This document shows positions 58,785 through 64,000 of a stretch of 64,000 nucleotides of DNA, piece by piece (within the stretch, counting starts at the first letter, position 1; every line of letters starts with the position of its first letter). Under the pieces are notes generated by a model. The model searched no databases and was not told the DNA's origin. It worked only from the letters and a program-made list of their open reading frames with translations. Where the stretch lies: the NCBI GenBank assembly GCA_037501455.1, contig CM074865.1, positions 39,166,501-39,230,500 of the forward strand, given 5' to 3'. The position numbers and the translations under genes are program-made. Origin of the DNA: Lantana camara (taxonomy: Eukaryota > Streptophyta > Magnoliopsida > Lamiales > Verbenaceae).

Positions 58785-61767
58785 TGTAACGCCCGAGCGC
58801 GAGACGTCACATCCCCCGCACCATGACCCGACCCGTATATGAAATGGGTTTCCATACACGTGCCAAATCATAGCGAACGGAGACATACACACTCGCTAAG
58901 CCAGGCGGGACTAGCCTATAACTTAAACCCCAAAAATAACAACAACAACAACAATCAGAGCAACAGAAAAGCGGAAGCAAGAATTCATATACCATATACG
59001 GAGCTATATGCTCTAGATACCAACATGTATTCCATATATTGAGCGATACGCTCTATGTACAAACATTTAATGTTCAAGTACGATACATATAGGTACCATA
59101 TACATGTACGCTCTCAATTCATATACAAAATCCAAAAGTGTCAATAAAAGTAAGCGTATGAGTGTCAAGAAAGAAAGGCTAGACACTATGCAAGACTCTC
59201 TCTCAGACTTGTATCCCGCCTAGCATCCCTTCCTGCAAAAACAACTGAAACAACTCCGGGTTCAGTCTTAGACAGACTGGTGGGTATAAAAAGATAGGCA
59301 TAATATCATAATATTGCGGAATTTAAACACGTACATGCAAGTTATAATCCTTATTCGAGGTTTAGAATCCTTTTTCCCAAGTGGGAAGTAAATACAACGA
59401 ATAGGATTATAACAATTCATTTCATTCATTAGGTCATTAGTGGCCCGGCGAGGGGGCGTGCATTATCTCCAACCACCACCTCGTGTAATTCATTAATCAT
59501 TCATTCATTCATCCGTTCATGCATTCATTCTTTCGTGCACATTCATTAGATCATTCATTCGATCATTCATATACTCCTTTTTCCTCCGGGTAGGGAATGG
59601 GTTTGCAAGGGCCGAACCCTCATTCATTAATGCTAGAGGGGTACATGAATCCCCAAAAGCGCGGGCCCCCTTTCATTCACTAATCTCCTAGTGAAATCCA
59701 GGTTGCCGAAATTGTTGGAACTAGTATAAATGGATTCCCGTCAGCCCAAGCTTCCCCGGTTCACCACTACACTAAGTCCCGGGCCCCCATTCATTGTGAT
59801 CACTCATTCATTACTCGCCAAACTTTTGGTAGGATATTCAAGAAAAAGGCTTTCGTTTAAAACATTGATTCGTTGAAAACTCGCTAAAAATACATATATA
59901 GGGTTTTGGCCAAAATCTTGCACTTTAGGTGTTTGGGGTCATATTGTTATCTAATAGAAGAAAAACCCACCTGGTAGACAAAAGAACCCAACAAAGCTCT
60001 CACTGCTCACCCTCGTCTCCTACCGGATCAATATCTGTGTGACAAAGGTAGTGTGAGACTCAATCATGACCACATTAGACGCTCGGCTATAAAATGACAT
60101 GCTATGGAATGCTTGAAACATAAAAACATGTTCAAATATGCTCATGAATATCATAGAATTCAATTAAACATATAATTCACCAAGTTTCGTTCAATATACG
60201 GTAAAACCTTATTCATTCCCGTTCATATCGTTCGTACTTTCGTACTTGCATTCATAAGGTTATCAATATCACAAATCAATCATAAGACATAGCTTTAATA
60301 TAATCACGTTACATACAATTCACAAATACGAGCAATAAACGCAAAACAAGCAATAAAAGAGTTCCCCCAAAGCTGCCATTTGAAATGACACGGTCGTGTT
60401 GAGTTTTCAAAGGAAACGGACACGGCCGTGTCCGAGGTTTAAAAATCCAAAATTCAAAGTCGAGGGCTTGACACGGCCATGTTGGGTTTTCAAAGCATTT
60501 GGACACGGTTGTGTCCAAGGTTAAAATCAGAAAAATTCAAAGTCGAGAGCCCAACACGGCCGTGTCCATTTTCAGTTCAAAGCTGACACGGCCGTGTCAG
60601 CTCGTCATCTTGCGAGGAAAAACAGAGCAGAAGCTCTGTTTTGGGCGAGGGAAAAGCTTTCCAAAACAGGGGCAGCAACAAGGAAGCTCTTATACACTCT
60701 TAGACATGATCTCAACCCATATAATTCATACAAATCATGCAATTCATTCATATAAGCAAGAATTCATACATAAGGTTGGAAAAAGATCACTCAATAACAA
60801 GCTTTCATCCATGGAAACTTCAAGCTTCATCAATGGCATATCATACACAAATCACCTAATATGAGATTCAAGGATATAGAAATGATGAGGAGGTTACAAG
60901 CAACACCTTCCATGCATTAAATTTCACTTTAAACCATTAAAACCAAAGATCAAGCCCAAACCCTCAATTCATGCTCATCTTCAAAACACATGCATCCTTC
61001 ACTCATACCAAGCTATTCATAGATCAAAAGATAGATGAGGAGATGGAGAATATAAATCACTAATTACCTTGGAAGAAGATTGAAAGAAAGTTGATCTTGA
61101 GCTCAAGGTTCGGTTGATCAATAATGGAGGGTTTCTTGGGCTTCTCTCCTCTTGGGATGATGATGATCGATGGAAATAATGGAAGCAAGGAGAAAGAATT
61201 TGCTGATATTTAGTGCTAAGTGGGTAGGATTCGGGTCGGTTCAAGTCCGGTTCGATTAGGAAAAGGATTCAAATCAAGTTATAAGAAACGAGGTTGTGGA
61301 AAGGTTCGTTGTCGAAGGTTCAAACGATATCGAAAAGATATAAGATCAAGTTTAATGGATAGGTATCGTCGAAACAAGTTCAACGCTGGTTACGGATCTC
61401 GATTTCGAGGTCCGGAGCTCAAGATATCGCGAAAACCGTTCAGGGTTGCATATATACAAATAGGTCCCTAAACTTTCAAAAAGTGGCAATTAAGCCCAAA
61501 CTCAATTTCCAATTGAGTCTAAAACATTCAAATAAGCTACAATCAAGCCCACGGATTCCACAAAACATTAATTTCATTCAATTAACACAGAATTCATGAA
61601 ATTCACATTCTCACAAATTCATTCATATATTCATAGCACACATTGGAATTCATATAAAATTTAAACAAATAAATCAAATTAGAAATGAATTCGATTAATA
61701 AATCAAAATTAAATGTAAATGCGCACGTAATCCCTTAGCTGCTCGTGTGAAAACACGGGGCGTTACA
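58785..61767 (-). mobile_element. Solo LTR I (2983 bp), minus strand
   Basis: On the minus strand it runs TGTAACGCCCC...GGGCGTTACA with an almost perfect terminal inverted repeat, flanked by the TSD GTATT (58780-58784 and 61768-61772) inside LTR H. The shared blocks occur in reverse: donor-like AAG|GTAATT at 61067, a palindrome cluster (60602 down to 60387), a candidate micro-exon 60034-59971 followed by GTGGG, hairpin CAGTC/GACTG near 59265-59281, acceptor TTGCAG near 59233 and the end block GTGCGGGGGATG (58812-58823). No interior is present, so it is a solo LTR. Confidence 0.95.
60387..60602 (-). repeat. Palindrome cluster in LTR I
   Basis: Six copies of GACACGGCCGTGTC or close variants lie at about 60387, 60418, 60470, 60501, 60553 and 60581. 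The copy at 60418-60433 is a perfect 16-mer and the one at 60581-60602 a perfect 22-bp palindrome (core GACACGGCCGTGTC, flanks AGCT). Three copies have one or two changes. Flanking sequence (TTCAAAGTCGAG) is also duplicated. In transcript direction the cluster begins 465 nt after the donor-like site at 61067. Confidence 0.95.
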
Positions 61768-61772
61768 GTATT

Positions 61773-61910
61773 TGTATTTTCGGGACAGGTTTCTAAGGAT
61801 AGTAGAACCCGTCTTGTTATTTTATTTTCTTGGTTTTGTTATATGCTTCCGCTTCCTTGTTGTTTTTGCATGCTCTGGTCCTGTTTTAGCTCCGCCTGGC
61901 TTAGCGAGTG
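61773..61910 (+). mobile_element. LTR H, continuation after I
   Basis: LTR H resumes with CGGGACAGG, GTAGAACCCGT and CTCCGCCTGGCTTAGCGAGTG, the end blocks of this LTR group, and is then cut by LTR J at 61911. The final terminal segment is not in the window. Confidence 0.82.
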
Positions 61911-64000
61911 TGTAACATCCCGCTCATCCGCCCATATAGGTACGCCTTTACGAGAGAGCTATATGCGCTTTTAAATTATTTAATTATGCAATTATGTTTT
62001 ATTTTAATGAAAATGTGATTATTTGAAATAAATTTTAATTAATTTGTTTAACTTATACTTGAGTTTTAACGTTTGCGTACGCGTACTTTTTAATCTACTC
62101 CTTTTGTGCTCGAATTTAATTTCGTTTCTTGTGAATTCTTTATATATGTGAACTACGTGAGTTATGAATGTGATTATGTGCTCGTTGTATGTTTTAGAGT
62201 TTTTTTTATGTGGTTTTTGGCCCGTTTTGTAAAAACGGGATTTGTGAGGGACTTGAGGGCCTAACTCGTTTACCGCACCTCGTGTTCCGGAAGGCATTAC
62301 TTAAGTTCGGGAATTTGGATTCGAATTACGGAAGATGCCTCAGACTCGTAACGAAGAAATGAAGACAAGGAACTTAGCCTCAAAATTTTCTAAGCCCCTT
62401 TGATCCTTCGAATTTCATCCGGTTTGAGCTTCTTTTGACAGATTTACCACCTTTCATTAAATAAGCCATAACTTGACCAATCCTTGACCAAATTAGGTGA
62501 TTCTTGGGCCCACATTCCACTTAATCACTCCCCTATCCATTCCTTAGCCTCTAATTTCGATTTAAAGCTGAGAGAATAGAGTGAAGAAGCAGCAAACCGA
62601 GGAAGAGAAGGAGAAGAAAGAGGACACTATTCAACTTCAAGTTTCAAGCTCGTTTCTCCTCGGATTCGCCTCAAATTTGAAAGGTAAGTCCGGATAATTG
62701 TTGTTTATCTTATCCTCTTTCTTTTAAGTGTATTTTGGCTGAATTTACTTGAGGTTTGAGCATGGTATGTGTTAATGCATGAATAGTTAGGTTATTTGGC
62801 CCTTTTGATGAATCCATGTAATCTTTGAATTTCCTTTTGATTTAATACATCTAATATATTCTTATGATCTCCATTCATGTCTCCTTGAACTTGTATTGCA
62901 CGATAATTGAGTTGTAATAGAGTTTCCATTAATGGTCTTGCATGAAAATGGAAGAACTTGAATTTTGTTGATGCATCTCCTCTTTTCTTCTCACTTTAGC
63001 TTCGGTTTTTGCATGAATTAGGACATGAATCCTTGAATATTTGTTGCATAAACCTTTTATTATGTGTTGTCTTGATGTTGGTAGGGATTACTTTGAGTTT
63101 TGAAGGAGTTTGGAGCTAAAAGTCTCAAAATTTTGGCCCCTGACCCAAATCCACGGGGTGGATTTTCTCTTTGAAAAAAAATCCAGCGGGGTGGATTTGA
63201 GGTAGCCCCCTCCTAGAACTTTCTAACCTAAATCCACGGGGGTGGATTTTCCTTTTGAAAAAAATCCACCGGGGTGGATTTAGGGCAGTGGCTCCCTTTT
63301 GCTCCAAACTTCGTTTTCTTGTTTCTTTTCGCTTGTTTCTTGTTTCTCGCACCCCTAACTTGATCCCCATGCTTTACTAATATGTTAAATTATGTGTTAT
63401 AATTATTGTATTAGATTTATGGATTCGTTTGACGTGATTCGTGCCTTATATGATTCGTTGTGCACTCTTACGCGTGTGAATGACTTTGTACTTTGTTTGC
63501 TTGCCTTGTATGTAATCTCCTTGCTCTTATATGAACTCTATGCATTGTTAATATGTTGTAGGATATGTTATGCATGTTATGTGAATTTTATGAAATTTTT
63601 TTGACGTGAGTTATGTGATTTATGGCTTGATGTAAACTTATATGCACTAAATGTCTTCATGTTGCGTTTTATTCGTATCTTTTGCATTCGTTGCGCCTTG
63701 AATGAACTTAGAATTCAGGAATGCTCTTGATATGATATTATATAATAAGTTATGGTTTTAATTGATGCGTTATGAGTTTAATTTGTTAGTTATTTGTTTG
63801 ATATTTCGTTGTTTGCCTCGATGTGCCTAAGTGTGAATTTATATGAAGTGCATTGCATCTTTTGCATCTATACGCATATGCCGAGCATCTATATGGTTCA
63901 TGTTTGAGTCTAAGTTCATCCTTTGCTCTTTGTCTTGTTCAGAGCTTCATTCCTTTGGTGTCGAGGAGGTTTTTTTAGGTGTGCTTTAGTTGGTTTCCAT
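61911..64000 (+). mobile_element. LTR J (runs off the right edge)
   Basis: It starts TGTAACATCCCGCTCATCCG with AGGTACGCCTTTACGAGAG inside, close to LTR B. It carries GGGACTTGAGGGCCTAACTCG near 62250, CGCCTCAAATTTGAAAG|GTAAGT with donor at 62684, GAATAGTTAGGTT near 62783, a palindrome cluster (63147-63281), GCCGAGCATCTATATGG near 63880, and an acceptor GTTCAG at 63942 that should open the micro-exon. Preceding bases GAGTG are the expected TSD. Confidence 0.87.
63147..63281 (+). repeat. Palindrome cluster in LTR J
   Basis: Four inverted repeats: AAATCCAC-GGG-GTGGATTT (63147-63165), AAATCCA/TGGATTT with six bases between (63179-63198), AAATCCAC/GTGGATTT (63230-63249) and AAATCCACC-GG-GGTGGATTT (63262-63281). 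They are separated by TTTGAAAAAAA-like and unique spacers. The cluster starts 463 nt after the donor at 62684. Confidence 0.95.

Noticed and set aside
58922..58970. AAC/AAT triplet run as a functional microsatellite
   Set aside because: Short imperfect simple repeat in LTR I. The same applies to TA runs near 2099, 14971, 17100 and 56717.
61220..61471. Open frame of 83 codons, very basic, resembling a small nucleic-acid-binding protein
   Set aside because: It lies antisense within solo LTR I, has no recognisable motif, and its Arg/Lys content follows from repeated CGA/AAG-rich sequence.

Overview
This 64-kb window looks like repeat-rich intergenic DNA of a land plant, probably a eudicot with a large, AT-rich genome. 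The evidence is plant-type LTR retrotransposons primed by initiator tRNA-Met (TGGTATCAGAGC primer sites), an En/Spm (CACTA) transposon with a TNP2-type transposase, and no recognisable host gene. Almost every base can be assigned to mobile elements nested up to four deep. I name them by letter. Boundaries come from TG...CA ends, target-site duplications (TSDs), primer sites, polypurine tracts and repeat-to-repeat comparison by eye.

Left part (1-26592). Element A (1-9224, left end outside the window) is a LARD-type non-autonomous element: 4172-bp LTRs flank a 2.4-kb interior with no gag or pol. A sits in the gag gene of element B, of which a zinc-knuckle gag fragment, a pol-less interior and a complete 2790-bp 3' LTR remain (9225-13951). 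B in turn lies inside LTR D (13952-15882 plus 25994-26298). D is split again by copia element N (15883-25988), which is complete: identical-length 1953-bp LTRs differing at three positions by eye, TSD GGAAT, and an uninterrupted 1303-codon gag-pol. A 294-bp orphan copia-leader fragment follows D.

Middle part (26593-52378). LTR F is interrupted by a CACTA transposon (left terminus at 28392, degenerate TNP2-like gene at 49018-52186, right terminus not found). The CACTA is broken by an old minus-strand copia element E (28551-44030, TSD ATAAG) and a solo copia LTR M (46034-48273, TSD TTGAA). E is itself broken by LTR G (30479-34236, mismatched flanks) and solo copia LTR L (41250-43534, TSD ATATT).

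Right part (52379-64000). An AT-rich LTR-like segment K runs into LTR H (from 55004). H is interrupted by a reverse-oriented solo LTR I (58785-61767, TSD GTATT) and by LTR J (61911 to the window end).

The most interesting signal is shared by the diverged non-copia LTRs (A, B, D, F, G, H, I, J, partly K). They have little overall similarity but the same order of short conserved blocks: TGTAACA-like ends, a splice-donor-like block CGCCTCAAATTCGAAAG|GTRAG, a 58-90 nt candidate micro-exon between an AG acceptor and a GTGAG donor, a small hairpin, and a final TTGCAG acceptor. In five of them (B, F, H, I, J) a cluster of 3-6 short palindromes starts 453-484 nt downstream of the donor block. Palindrome position is fixed, but sequence is mostly family-specific, often half-site-CG-NN-CG-half-site. 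This suggests a set of rapidly diversifying recognition sites inside LTRs that I do not recognise from known families.
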